Below are positions 49,947 through 61,415 of a stretch of 64,000 nt of DNA, one piece after another. Under the pieces are notes generated by a model that was not told where the DNA came from, did not search any database, and worked only from the letters and a program-made list of their open reading frames with translations. The stretch covers positions 2,864,976 to 2,928,975 of the forward strand of contig NC_065543.1 of NCBI RefSeq assembly GCF_932294415.1, in the 5' to 3' direction. The position numbers and the translations under genes are program-made. The stretch's first letter is position 1, and every line of letters begins with the position of its first letter. The stretch is from Quercus robur. Its lineage: Eukaryota > Streptophyta > Magnoliopsida > Fagales > Fagaceae.

Positions 49947-51060
49947 AAAACAGCCAATTAATATAACAAACAACAAATTTATTTCATTTTCCCCTCTTTG
50001 TGCAAATTAAATGGGTATTTCAAATAAATTAGATAAGCACAATAACCAATATATAAATATAAAAATCTCAGTAGCAAGCCACAATCAAGACCCCGAATTT
50101 TTACATGGAAAACCCTTCAATGAAAAGGGAAAAACCAGAAAATGGGTTTACAACAATCTTCCACTATAGAAAATGGGTTTACAACAATATTCTCAAGAGC
50201 AAATGCTAGAGATTACCAAGAAAAAAAAAATCAATCTTGAATTACAAAAAATTATTCATAACGCTATGCATTGAGGTGGATACTTACAGTAACAATAAGA
50301 AAAGATCTCACCAACTGGCCAGCATTTGAGAAAACGTAGAGGAACTTCAAGCAACAACACCAGTCAACATGCATGAGGCTCTGTTCGTTAGGAAAAATAT
50401 ACTGAAACTTCATCGAAATCGGGAATTATAACGACCTTCCAATTTTGGCTTGAAAGTAGTTGGTTTTGTAGAAAAAATTTCTGAACTCTTCTTCTCTCAC
50501 ATACACAGCAACTTTAGTTTTGCAATTTTTTCAACGAAGATAGCACAATTGTAAAGAGTAGATAAGTGTAGAATATTATTAGAAAATATGAAAAAATAAG
50601 AAGTGATAATTCAAATGAAATCCTTAAAATAAAAAACAAAAGACTTTCTGAATTTTCTGAGAAATATTTGATGTGCTAATAGAAATTCAACCATCATGGA
50701 AGAACCATGATAAAATAGAGCTAAAAGTAGAAGATACACAGAAGCTACGCAGTAAGATATGTTAAATATGAATTAATGGTTTGTCACAAAACTCTTAGGA
50801 TATCATTAACCAAAGAATATGGTAACATATATACGGCTGAAAAAAAAAAAAAAAAAAAAAAAAAGCAGCAGAGAGGAGAACAAATCATGAACAATTAGTC
50901 AACTTCAAACCAAAACACTAAACAGAAGGAAATAGAGAGAACATACCATTTTTAAATGATTTTGACCTATTTATTACATAGGATGTATCTAAGGTTTATC
51001 TCAATAAATAGAATATGGGCAATCTTAGACCCTTTTGGGCTAAACTACATGACCTCTGAT
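49947..51060. other. Possible LTR-like fragment, otherwise non-coding
   Basis: TGTTGGAAAAACAGCC at 49947 and the phrase ACATGGAAAACCCTTCAATG near 50103 resemble parts of plant Copia LTRs. An internal duplication (AAATGGGTTTACAACAAT at about 50138 and 50169) is present. I could not find the other end or a target duplication. An A run lies at 50841-50863. Confidence 0.25.
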
Positions 51061-52170
51061 TGGGACAATCAAAGATCACTAGTATTTGTAATTTAGTGAC
51101 GCAATGAGCCACTTCACCCCAAGCAGATATTGCGACTTCTTGCAAATGTATAGCTCATTAATGAATGATAGGTCCTCAAGTTACTGTACAAGATATTCTC
51201 ACTATTTGGTTCTATGGAATGGTTATATATTTCTTAAAAAATTAGGTAAAGTTGAATGTGCCTTTATTTTATTTTTTTACCATCCCAGCCAAAAGAAATT
51301 AGGAAAAACAAAAAAAACAAAAAAAATACTAGAATCAGCAGCTTTGAACCATTTTAGAGATCCCACCAACCAATGTTCATTTGAAAATGTAAATTTTATA
51401 TTGGCATTCTGCTAGAGGAATGTTGTTTACTGACAATAGTCCAATATTACTACAAGTCCCTATTTAAGAGAGCTCTCCTAATTGATACATTTAGTTGGGT
51501 TAAGAGTGTCTCTTTCTATGCTTCTCAGTTTTAGTTGTGTGGATAATTAGTCACTGACATCTTTACAGAAATTGCAGGTGGAAAAGATTGATGGCTCCCT
51601 TGAGTTTCATATCCTATCTAAAGACGAATTGTGAGATGGTCAGAAATGAGGTTTTCCATGCATTTTGATTCTGTAATTTTTTTAAGAAGTTTTCCTTTCT
51701 TTGTTGAGATTCTTGTGTATTGCAAAAGGCCAAAAGTGGATATTGTGTCTTAATTGAAAAACTGTTCATTGCACTCTACCTCTTTACAAATGTAATGGAG
51801 ATTAATCTCACCTTTTTATCATTTATAGAAAGAAAATAGGTTATTTCTTGTTTCATCAATTTTTGAATGGGTGTCAAGTGTTTGCTTGACTTCTGAATTA
51901 ATCAAACGTGTGGGTACTCCTAACCTTTCAACTCTCTGATTTTCCCATTTTCTTAGAGGTTGTTGCTATGATTAAAAAAATTCAGGAGCTGGAACAGGTA
52001 GAAAAGCAGTTGATGCGACAAGCATATCAAAGAGGTAGTGTAGAATCGAGGAGGTTCCTCTCACAGCAGATGTGTAAGCACCCTTCCTTGGCTTGGTGCT
52101 AAGGTTTAGTTTTCTGCAAGAGTGGAAGATGATGATGTGCATTAAAATCAAGTGGTTCATAATGATAGGA
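51061..52170 (+). other. Possible exon remnants of an unrecognised gene
   Basis: Two short coding-like blocks follow acceptor-like AG sites: VEKIDGSLEFHILSKDEL (about 51579-51632, then a stop) and VVAMIKKIQELEQVEKQ with continuing helix-like sequence (about 51960-52070). They may belong to one decayed gene. I do not recognise the family, and chance is possible. Confidence 0.25.
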
Positions 52171-52904
52171 AATCTTAAGAGTTGTTTAGTTGAAGTTTTT
52201 ATCTATAAACAAACTCATTAGGCTGCAAATGTGTATTACACACTACCAACTACTAGCATAGTGCTTTTAAGAGCTCCTTGAACCATGGATGCGTCTAACT
52301 ATATTAGCTAGCCGTACTTTGTCAAGATGTTGTAAATTTCACAAATTATAGGCTAGAGTCTTTTTTTCTTATCATATGGGGTCTTTGTGTTTACAACATA
52401 GATTATTATGGGTTTTTTGGGACTTGTTTTTACTACATATATTGCTAATTTAAAGGGATTTAAATGCTATTTTGGAGTGTTTGTTTCCCACTAAACTGTT
52501 AATTTTTACACTAACATAGACTATAAGATAAAAGTTGAAAGTTAACACCAAATCAGGGTGTTCATTTCAAAATTTTAAAGTTAAGGATATATTAACAAAT
52601 ACCCAAAACATTGGCAAGCACATTGCACGTCCAAAATGCTAAACTCTTCTTAACATTAATACAGATTTAACAATCTGAAATTATGAATTTTATTAGCCAT
52701 GTTCCGAACATTCAATAGGTAAAAGTTCATCAATTTTATAGAGACAAAACAGAAAAACTATATTGCTTATTACATAAGATCTAAATTGCTGGAACATGAC
52801 TAGTGTTAGATTTAATGAGTCCTTCCTCCAGCTAACTCATATCTATACCTTAATCATGCCAGAATAATTTAAACTATATATATATATATATATATATTGT
52901 GCAT
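52171..52904. other. Non-coding
   Basis: No gene is seen. A (TA)n tract lies at 52877-52897. Confidence 0.45.
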
Positions 52905-53207
52905 CCTATGGTGTATTTGGAAGGAACGGAATCGGAGGACTTTTAAGGATTTGGATAGTTCCGGTGTTCAGATGATTGCCTCTTTTAGTGGGAGTCTTTT
53001 TGATTGGTCTTGGGCATGGGGACTCACAACTAGTGATTCTCTCCCCTCTTTTCTTAGCTCTCTTTCTCTTTTGTAATTAATCTGTTGTTTGGTTTTTTTT
53101 TTTTTTTTTTTTTTTCAGTTTTCTTCTTCTTGTATTTTTAGGGTTTGCTCTATGTTTTTTCATGCATAGAGTAGCCATTTGTATATATAACATTCTTACT
53201 TATCAAA
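52905..53207 (+). pseudogene. 3' end of an L1-type LINE
   Basis: Codes for WKERNRRTFKDLDSSGVQMI and SFSGSLFDWSWAWGLTTSDS, then a stop near 53074. This is the C-terminal tail of plant L1 proteins. The 3' untranslated part ends TTCTTACTTATCAAAAAAAA near 53208. The element is strongly 5'-truncated. Confidence 0.8.
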
Positions 53208-53379
53208 AAAAATATAAATATGATAGTAAACCTTGAGAAGGTCAATAACACCATATGCACAAAATGACTTTCATATCAAAAAGAGTCAAAACATAATTCA
53301 GTGATTTGGCTGTACTCAATCTAACTATATGTTGTTTTGACGATATATGAACATATGTGTGGAGTTGACATGCACACCT

Positions 53380-53950
53380 TTACATAGACTAAAAGTTTTG
53401 TTTATGTAGATACGTACATTGGCTATAAAAAAGTGACTCTGCAAATACATAAACTGAATAAAGTCTTGTAATGCACAAATTACAAAGTAAATTATATATA
53501 CATATCCCAAATGGTAAAGAGAGCAAACCTGAAGTGCCTTGGCATCAGTTGTCATCAAGTTCGCTATTTTCTGTGATGCAATATTCTTGTTAGCTTCAAA
53601 AGGTGAAAACCATATATTAATATATTAGAAGTATAACCATCAAGAACTTCAGTGTTGTCTGAAACTTTATAAGAACGTGAGTTCAATTTTGCTTGCACTA
53701 GTTGAACTGGGGATCACTTAACTCACTAGCCCCTGCATATGATCCACTTAAACTGACCTCCCAACCCAAATATGAAAACAAAAATCAACAAGACCTTCTC
53801 CCACCCAGTTCACACATAAACATAGCAATCATTAACCAGCCCAAATCAACAAAATCTATTACCAAATATAAGAGAGCTTTTAAGCACAAGAAATGATTTA
53901 TGTACTGTTGCAGTTTCAGCTCAAGAAATTAAAAAGGCCAACCTATAAGT
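53380..53950 (-). repeat. Duplicated segment, copy 1 (partner 56000-56650)
   Basis: Shares order and sequence with 56000-56650: 'gcaaacctgaagtgccttgg', then 'cttcaaaaggt', then 'gaactggggatc' and 'caaatcaa' blocks. On the minus strand a short coding-like block ending NLMTTDAKALQ, followed by a GT donor, aligns with the equivalent block of copy 2. Confidence 0.6.
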
Positions 53951-54659
53951 GAACTTTAAAAGAGATGTTTAAACAAAGAATGTGTATGTTTTTATTAATC
54001 GGCATCAAAGCAAGCTCTAATAGCAACCATTTCAATATTGATTCCAAATTGCCATAAAAATTTTGATTTTGAAAAAATTCATTTGGAATCATGACTTTCA
54101 TAATTGTTTTAGATAATTCACAATTTTCCAGTAATTAGTGTGGTTGGTGAGATCACTTTCTATTAATTAATTCAGAAGCATTAATCTATCCATGGGTGGG
54201 GAGATGTTTGGTCAGTCAGCATATTTGGTTTGAGGTTGGTGTAGGGAACCTTATTCCTTTTGGCATGATTGTGGTGTGGCAACCAACCACTAAAATAAGC
54301 TTTTCCGCTTTCATAATGAAATGGTCTCAAATGTTGGAAAATGAGCAGAAGATTTCATGAAGGCTTTCCTCAATTGACTGAAAAGCTACTACACCAACAC
54401 AAATCAGGCAAAAATAATTTCATAGAAGGCTTTCCTCAGTTGACTGAAAAGCTGCTACCAAAACCAATCATGCAAAAATAATTTCCTGAAAATATAATGG
54501 ATTATCAATTTTTTTTTTCATTTTCTAAGTAACAGTTCAGAAAATGCTATTGGAAAAATGGGAGGAGGGAGGGGACAATTGGCATGAATAATACACTTAT
54601 TGGATTGAATCAATACATTATATACTACAAGGGATTAGAAAATTGAGAACACAAACCAG
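53951..54659. other. Non-coding, with local direct repeat
   Basis: A direct repeat of about 68-bp spacing (AGGCTTTCCTCAATTGACTG and AGGCTTTCCTCAGTTGACTG, about 54361 and 54429). No gene is seen. Confidence 0.45.
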
Positions 54660-54750
54660 CTAAAACTTCTGTTGGCGTGGGAGTGAACGAAAACTTCATA
54701 ATGTAATTTTTCATCCAGCTGAACACAACAGATATGTTGTCCCTCATGCC
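54660..54750 (-). other. Possible exon of an unrecognised minus-strand gene
   Basis: The minus strand reads GMRDNISVVFSWMKNYIMKF and continues about 11 residues, bounded by a TGTGCAG acceptor-like and a GT donor-like site. With the blocks near 53540 and 56130 it could be part of one decayed gene. I do not recognise the family. Confidence 0.25.
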
Positions 54751-55445
54751 TGCACATCAAGGCAAAATTCTTAACTGATTGAATAATCTTTTAGGTCTAT
54801 TAATAATGTGGATCCAGGTTTTATTAATTCTGCTAAATATGGATGGGAACCTGAGAAGAATTAAGGTTTATTTTGCATAAAGTATTGAAGTAGAGCAAGT
54901 ACATAATCTTGGAAGACTAATCTCCCCTTCTCTACTCAGTAATACAAAACTTTTGTTTTTTCTTTTATTTTTTATAAATTTTATGAGGGTTAATGGACTT
55001 TAAGGAGGTTTTATAGTCATTTATTCAAGGGGTCAAAGTGTGGCAAATATGTATTCACTATCTCATTTCTCTCTTCTTTCATTTTTTATTTATTTTTATT
55101 TTTAAAGTTTGTTGTTATCTTTAGTTATTCGCTTATGGATTCTGAATAATTTACAGAGAAACCTTGCAGGTGATAGAAAAGGAGTGAAGCTACAGTGGCT
55201 GGGCCTAAAATTGATAGCAAAAGGCCAGGAAAATCATAGAAAAGCCAACATGCAATTTCAACCACTTCAGCTGCTGCTAATTGTGTGTCATCTTCACCCA
55301 CCACACAAAAAAAGTAGAGATAAATGTTACAATTTTGAGCACCAAGATCTGATTAAGAGTACTGGCCCTAATTATGAAAACACATTCAGATTGATAATCT
55401 GTTTGAACTTTGAATCTAAGTTCTTAAGTGCACAATGACTAGGAA

Positions 55446-55447
<2 letters not shown>
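54751..55447. other. Non-coding
   Basis: A plus-strand open frame at 55109-55438 has no recognisable similarity and no intron context, so I do not support it. Confidence 0.4.
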
Positions 55448-55492
<45 letters not shown>

Positions 55493-55790
55493 GGTAACTG
55501 CAATATATTAAAAATCAAAATGGTATACAAAATAAAGAAAAACAGCAAAGCAAAACAAGACTAGAAAATAAAATACACGAAACCAGCCATGTAATTAACA
55601 GCACAAAGGTAGAGTATCTAGGAAATCCATCAAAGAAAACGTGGAGAGAGTGGAGGACTTCAATCCCCATTCATAAAGAGTCTTCAGAAATAAAAACTTG
55701 AAGTTTGCTGCAGTGGACTCTCTGTCCTTGAAAATGCAGCAATTCCTTTCACCCCAAATGCAAAAAGGCTGGGAAAGCTAAGGTATAAAT
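55448..55790 (-). pseudogene. 5'-truncated L1-type LINE with long poly(A)
   Basis: On the minus strand the tail WGERNCCIFKDRESTAANFK, then TLYEWGLKSSTLSTF and a stop near 55600, is the C-terminus of a plant L1 protein. About 100 bp of untranslated sequence and an A run (T on the plus strand, about 55449-55489) follow. The long, clean tail suggests a recent insertion. Confidence 0.82.
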
Positions 55791-55999
55791 TCGCAATTTT
55801 CTTTTGTTGCCATGAAAATTTTACATTTATTAATTTATCACTCTTAGATTTAAGATTATTGTAGTAAAGATGTTAAAAGTTATGCTATAGAAAGAACACT
55901 TTGAGTTGTTAACAGAAGCCCATTTGTGATCATTTATAATTCATTAACCTCAGTTTCCACTATAAATTAAAAAGAAGAAAAACAGTAAATTACAAATCA
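55791..55999. other. Non-coding
   Basis: No gene is seen. Confidence 0.4.
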
Positions 56000-56650
56000 A
56001 ACTATCTATATGATTGACAGAACTTGCTGTCTATATAAACTAAATTTGATTTTGTAAATCACCATTTATGAAGTAAAATATGTATAAATATCCAAAATGG
56101 TAGGAGAAAGCAAACCTGAAGTGCCTTGGCAACAGTTGTCATCAACTCAATTATTTTCCCAAATGCAAACTTCTTGCCAGCTTCCTGATTTAGTCTTCGT
56201 CTTCGAAATCAGACCAATCTGGCCGCCTTCAAAAGGTAAAAACCATATATAGTTATATTAGAACCATCAACACCTTCAGTGCTATCTGAAATTTTAATTT
56301 ACTAGTAGGACTGGGGATCGCATAATTTCATGGTCCCCCAAGTAAAACTGACCCCCAACCCAAACATGAAATGAAAAGTCAGCAAGAACTTCACCTGCCC
56401 AATTTCTCATTATTGTGCAACTAAACTCCATTTTCCCACAATAGTTCACCCTCATAAACAGAGCAATTATGACCCAGTCCAAATCAAAAAAAATCTACCG
56501 TCAAGTTTTAGACAGCCCTAAGCAAAAGAACTATTCCATATATAAACTCTTACCGTATAATAACGTGTAGGTCACAAGAAATACAGAGAGAAAGAATTGA
56601 GTATGTGGACATAAAGCAGGTTCTAATAATGCTAAATCCAATATTCCAAA
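56000..56650 (-). repeat. Duplicated segment, copy 2 (partner 53380-53950)
   Basis: Partner of 53380-53950. On the minus strand it contains RRLNQEAGKKFAFGKIIELM followed by TTVAKALQ and a GT donor (about 56115-56205), the more complete version of the coding-like block. It lies just downstream of the LRR remnant on the same strand, so both may derive from one resistance-gene locus. The family is not recognised. Confidence 0.55.
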
Positions 56651-56878
56651 TTTCCCAATGTCGAGAAAATTTCAATTTTGAAAAAAATTAAAGAAAGAAA
56701 ATAGCTTATCAAACAGAAATTGAATAGCAGGTAGCAGCAAGACATATTGGTAACAGAGTCAGCTATTTCAACCACCGGAATGTGGTCAGCCTAAATTGTA
56801 CTAGTAAACTATGCTTTTAGCAACTTTTGAAGTCTTGTGATGATTTATAGAAGCAAAATTTTGAATAAACTTAACCAC

Positions 56879-57340
56879 TTACCCACTATCCTGTATGTCA
56901 ACAAATGGAATATGGTCAATCTTGGACCGCTCATTGTCTTCCAAATTGGGGCAATCATAAATCTCCAGCGTTTTCAATTGGGTGAGGTGTCGCATGGCTT
57001 CCTCGGTGGGCAGATGCAGCAAGCGATTGCAATCCACAATATACAGCTTTTGAAGAGAGGAAAGATTGCCCAGCCACTCTGGCAAAGCTACCATCTCATA
57101 AAATCCCTCTATCCACAGAATTTTAAGGGAAATAAAGAATTGAATTTGGTCCAGGACCAGGATAGAGTAGACATATTGAATTTGGTCCAGGACCAGGATA
57201 GAGGATGGACGGTGATTGGATGAGATCCACGTGTCGTCGTCGTCATCGTCGTCATTACCAGCTTCCCATGATACGACGCCGTCTGCGTCCTCGGCGCAGT
57301 ACAAGTTAGTAGCAGAAGTGGAGGAGCGAGAGTGAGACAT
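56879..57340 (-). CDS. Chimeric frame: cyclin-D-like N-terminus joined to an LRR tail
   Basis: This 153-residue frame joins two unlike parts. Residues 1-40 (MSHSRSSTSATNLYCAEDAD, then an acidic run of seven Asp) contain LYCAE at 13-17, an LxCxE motif near the N-terminus as in plant D-type cyclins, where it binds retinoblastoma-related protein. After a duplicated ILVLDQIQ (a 33-bp tandem duplication), residues about 75-140 are leucine-rich repeats from the end of a CC-NBS-LRR receptor (ALPEWLGNLSSLQKLYI, HLTQLKTLEIYDCPNL). No cyclin box or NB-ARC domain is present. The cyclin assignment is an inference from a short segment. The LRR assignment is firm. Whether it is expressed is unknown. Confidence 0.55.
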   Translation of the reverse strand: MSHSRSSTSATNLYCAEDADGVVSWEAGNDDDDDDDTWISSNHRPSSILVLDQIQYVYSILVLDQIQFFISLKILWIEGFYEMVALPEWLGNLSSLQKLYIVDCNRLLHLPTEEAMRHLTQLKTLEIYDCPNLEDNERSKIDHIPFVDIQDSG

Positions 57341-57455
57341 TGGTGCGGCGGCGGAGATAGTGAGAAACTAACGGAGATTTAACGACATTGGTAACGGCGG
57401 TGACAAGAAGAGTGGTGGTGGTGGTGGTGAAGTCTTTTAAGGTTTTGGTCATTGC

Positions 57456-57464
57456 CTTTTATAT
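57456..57464 (-). promoter_or_regulatory. TATA box upstream of the chimeric frame
   Basis: TATAAAAGG on the minus strand lies about 120 bp before the ATG, with a CACCAC-rich leader between. It fits a real promoter carried along with the cyclin-like start. Confidence 0.5.
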
Positions 57465-57599
57465 GGGTCTGAATGGGAAAACACACATATGTCTCTGGCT
57501 CTCACTAATTTATTTTCTTTTCTTTTCTTTTTTTATTAACACTAATTTATTTTCTATTATTATTATTATTATTTTAATTTTCTTAATATAATTTATTTG

Positions 57600-57851
57600 T
57601 AGGACAAAATCCCTCTATCCCAAGTTGAATATTTCCTTTTCTTTTAATTTTGCACTTCCGGCTTCTTCTCATCTTCCACCTTCTCTAGACTGTATATGTT
57701 TATTTCTCCTCTGAGCTTCTTTAGAGATCCAAATTCTTTGACTCAATAACCTTCATCTCGACCCACACAAAATCTGGCAATGTTTGAAGGCAAGTCAACC
57801 GCCCCACATTTTTAGGTGCTGCTGCACTTTCACAATCAATAAAAGAGCAAC
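57600..57851. other. Non-coding
   Basis: No gene is seen. Confidence 0.4.
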
Positions 57852-58012
57852 ATTTAGGTATAGTTCTTAAATGCTGTTCCTTAAATTCTCCTTTTAAAAT
57901 TTTGCTATTAGATTTTTTCTCACGGGATGGAAGTATATTTTTTAATTAAAACTACATAGCTGAATTTTAAGAGGAGAATCTAAAGAACAGCATTTAAGGT
58001 ATTGTATCTAAG
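57852..58012. repeat. MITE, family shared with 5163-5325
   Basis: Ends ATTTAGGTATAGTTCTTAAA and the complement of TTTAAGGTATTGTATCTAA. The interior blocks ATGCTGTTC and GAACAGCAT are also inverted. Confidence 0.6.
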
Positions 58013-58120
58013 TTTTGTCCTAATGCAAATATGTCTTAAGTTAATCAAATTGCTTAGGTCTTCTGGAAGCTTGATAAGATCAAGGCATTCGATTCTAAAA
58101 ATTTCCAAATTGAAAAGCTT

Positions 58121-58272
58121 AGGGCCCATTTGGTAGCAGTGTTTAAGTATTGTTATTTAGTTTTCAGAGTTGTGGAAATACATGTTTAAGTATTATAGAA
58201 ATACGTGTCAAAAGTGTTATTATTGTTTAAACACTCAAAACTGTTATTTAAAAGCCACTACCAAACAACCCC
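58121..58272. repeat. MITE, family shared with 45541-45682
   Basis: Ends AGGGCCCATTTGGTAGC and the complement of CTACCAAACAACCCC, with inverted GTTTAAGTATT-type interior blocks. Confidence 0.6.
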
Positions 58273-58382
58273 TAAGAGTGTTTGAATTTGGTAAATAATT
58301 AATTTCAGTGTCCGAGATGAAAAGAAGCCTTAGATGTATTTGATAACTATTAGGAAATCAGTAGATTGAATAGCACGGATTG

Positions 58383-58844
58383 TGATGATGTTGAGGGCCT
58401 GAAAGATAAGAAACAAAAGATCAGAGGAGACTAGGGTTAACCAGTCACAAATCTTCTGATGATAAAGTTAGTCTTTTCTTCCAAAACAAAGAATTTCAAA
58501 CTTAAAGAGATGGTGTCTGGAAAGTACTTACCTTTTCTTTTGTCGGAGATTCGTGCCCTTTTGTAGGTTTAGGAAATGGTTATCCATTAGATAACTTCCC
58601 CTATCTTTACGGAGTCCGGAAAGTTTAGAGTACACCTTCATAACCGCCATGGTGGTTATCTTTTCATTCTACAACTGTTGCTGAGCTCGTCCTAAGCAAT
58701 GCTAGATGGAAGGTTGTTCAAAAGCGAGAGAATCTTGTCCAGAGACCTCTATGGATGAAGGACGAGTAGCTAGTTCCCTGCCATTCCTCCTATGGACGAC
58801 CTCTATGGACGAATATGGAGTTTGGTTATTTTTAGACACCATCA
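58383..58844 (-). repeat. TE-3 3' LTR (about 462 bp)
   Basis: Plus-strand ends TGATGATGTTG and TTTTTAGACACCATCA. The adjacent minus-strand polypurine tract CAATGGGGCAAC lies at 58845-58856, the same GGGGCAAC as TE-1. The partner LTR is outside the window, so the outer end is tentative. Confidence 0.65.
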
Positions 58845-59042
58845 GTTGCCCCATTGTCCATGGGTCATCTCTTGGATATGTTTAAGGCTATTCTCATAAC
58901 GTATATTTAATGCTAGCAACTAGGCGTGCCATGTGTCACAGTCTCATTGATAAACTGACGCGTTTAGTTATTTTTTCAATGAGTATGCCACGTGTCGCCT
59001 TTTGGTTGGTTGCGTCATTTCAGATACTTAAGCTTACAGCCT

Positions 59043-59050
59043 ATAAATAG
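59043..59050 (+). promoter_or_regulatory. TATA box of TE-3 antisense gene
   Basis: TATAAATA lies 200 bp inside the LTR boundary and 158 bp before the ATG at 59208. Confidence 0.55.
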
Positions 59051-59207
59051 TAGAATTCCTCCAATACCCTTCACATTTCTAAAATTTCCTTTCCTGAGCA
59101 TCCTCGTCTTAGCACCTCATCTAGAAGTGTCCTCTCGTCCTTAGTTTCCTCGTCTAGATTCAGGTATTTCTTTAATTCTCGTCCTCAGATTTTAAGTTTT
59201 CTTAAAA

Positions 59208-61415
59208 ATGCCTGAGTCCGTTCTTTCCTCGTCTAGTAATAGTGTGGACAAAGCCATAGATGAATATCATGACCCAAGTAGTTTTAGTGGCTCTAGTGGT
59301 AGTAGTAATAGCAACGGTAATAATGGAGGAAACACCACGAACGAGTACGTGTCTGGTGTTCCTGGGGTTCCTTTAGAGGTTCTTCAAGGACTTAAGACAA
59401 GGATCGAGTCGGATCCCAGGCTGGTACGAGTGTTCCCTCGTCCACAATTCAGGACGAGGTTGAAGTAATGTACAGTTGCGCTATAGGAATAAATTCCAAG
59501 ACGGATGATAGGAGACTAGATTTACTTAAGAAGTGGTACCAAATCCCAGACGACCTTAAACCTAGGTTAGCAGTTCGTGGGGAGTGGTGCTGTCAGCCAC
59601 ATTCTGGGATAGGTATTTATGAAGCCTATCTTTTAGGTGGACTTAGGTTACCTTTGAATGCTTTTGCTAGAGAGTTACTTACCAAGTTAGGTTTAGGTGT
59701 TTGTCAACTCAACCCCAATGCTTGGAGGTTAATTGTCTCCATGCAAGTTTTGTGGAGGGAGGTATTTGAGAGGAACTGTCCTCTTACCGTGGACTAGTTC
59801 CTTTACTGCTATAAGCCTTCCAAATTAATCAATCCCTTAGCTTTTATCAAGTCACAGCCAGAGGGAAGGATTATAGGTTGATTAAGTCCATAGTTTCCTC
59901 GAATAGGAACTGGAAGACGGAGTTCTTCTTCGTCTCAGGTTTCTGGGCTGGATGCCCCCTAGAGGTTTCTCAAGACCCATTTCCTCCCTACACAGGAGAG
60001 TTAGGAACCTTCGTCCCGAAGGTATGCTTATAGTTGTGACTTTGCTTTTTATTGTATTTATTCTTGTAGATGGCTATCTAATAATATTTTCTCCCTTTTT
60101 TTTTATAGGTGCTAGACGACCTCACTTAGGTAGGTTTTACATCGAGCGAATTCAAAAGGTTCATTTGTATACTAACAAGGCTTTTCATTCTTTGGTAAGT
60201 CTCCAACATCTTGCCACCTGGGGTTTAGGTCCTCAACCGTCCACTGAAGCCCTTGCACATGAGCTCACCGTCCGTAGAAGTAAGCTTTCTTGTCATCTTT
60301 CCCTTACTCTTTTTTTTTTCTTTCTTTTTTAACATTTTTCTTTTCAGGAAAAGCTACAATGAAAGAGAACAAAGGTAAGGAAGTTGTGAATGAGGCAGTT
60401 GGGCAGGAGGTACTGCCTTAACCTCATCCATCAATAGGTGACAAAAGAAAGAGCCTATCCTTAGGGGTTGACTTAGGGAACCTCCAAAGCAAGCGCAGGG
60501 AGAAAAAGGTTAAACACAAGTTGTCTAAGCCTAAAGACGTCCAATCCACACCGCCTATCCCTATCCATGAACCTGAGGACGTCTAGATCCTTGATTCAGA
60601 ACCCAAGGAGTCTCTTATGTAGGCTCCATCCACAATCAAGGTGCCTTCCTCGTCTCAGCCTTCCCAACAAGTACCTCAACACCTTATAGGGAATGAGGAT
60701 CTAGCTTGGGAAAGATTTGGGATGGCAATAACAGATGCGGACGTGACTGCTTGCTATAACATGTCTTTGAAAGACTTTGAGCATTTTGGGGTTCATGACC
60801 TTTTCAAGGTAGGCATGCTTTTTCTTTTTCCTTCTTTGTCTCGTCTTTTTAGCAAGGTAGATACATTTTTGCTCTAACAAAAAACTTTGATTCAAGCTAT
60901 GTCAAAGTTCATCGCTGCGTCTAGGCAAGCAATTGATCTGGACAAGACGAGGGTCTTGCTGGAGAGGAGGATCAAGGAAGTGAAGGACGAGAGTAAATGG
61001 TGGGCTGAGACAGCTGCTAAGGCCAATGAAGAGGCAAAGGAGTTGCAGAATCAAATTGAAGAGCTGAAGACTGATGTCATGGAGAAGGACACTCGTCTTG
61101 ACCATTTACAAAAGAAGAATGACGAGCTGAGTGCTCTTCTCAAGAAGGCCAAGGAAGATGCAGTTGCAAAGTTTAAGGCATCCAAGTAGTTTACGGATCT
61201 ACTGGATACCAACTAAGCAGCTGGGTTTGAGGACTTTAGGATGGATGCTGTGGAGAACTTCCCTAACATTGACTTTAGTTCTATCAAGCTCAATCTTAGT
61301 GGCACTCCTACCAGTTCCCTCCTCCAAATGAGTTCAGAAGATAATAATATAGAGGACGATGCTACAACCCAGCCACATCAGGAAGACCAAAACACCGACA
61401 CCCCTCCTACCTGAA
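59208..61415 (+). pseudogene. TE-3 antisense gene remnant
   Basis: Starts MPESVLSSSSNSVDKAIDEY, then a Ser/Asn-rich stretch. A frameshift near 59468 leads to the conserved block (LLGGLRLPLNAFARELLTKL and QLNPNAWRLIVSMQVLWRE), closely parallel to the TE-1 block with CGLRLPVHPF and PNSWRIGINCMQIW. An exon at about 60110-60281 (RRPHLGRFYIERIQKVHLYT) has intron boundaries TTTTTATAG and GTAAGC. A coiled coil (60905-61187) and an acidic tail ending near 61413 follow. Several stops show decay. Homology with the TE-1 gene is clear by eye. Confidence 0.72.
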
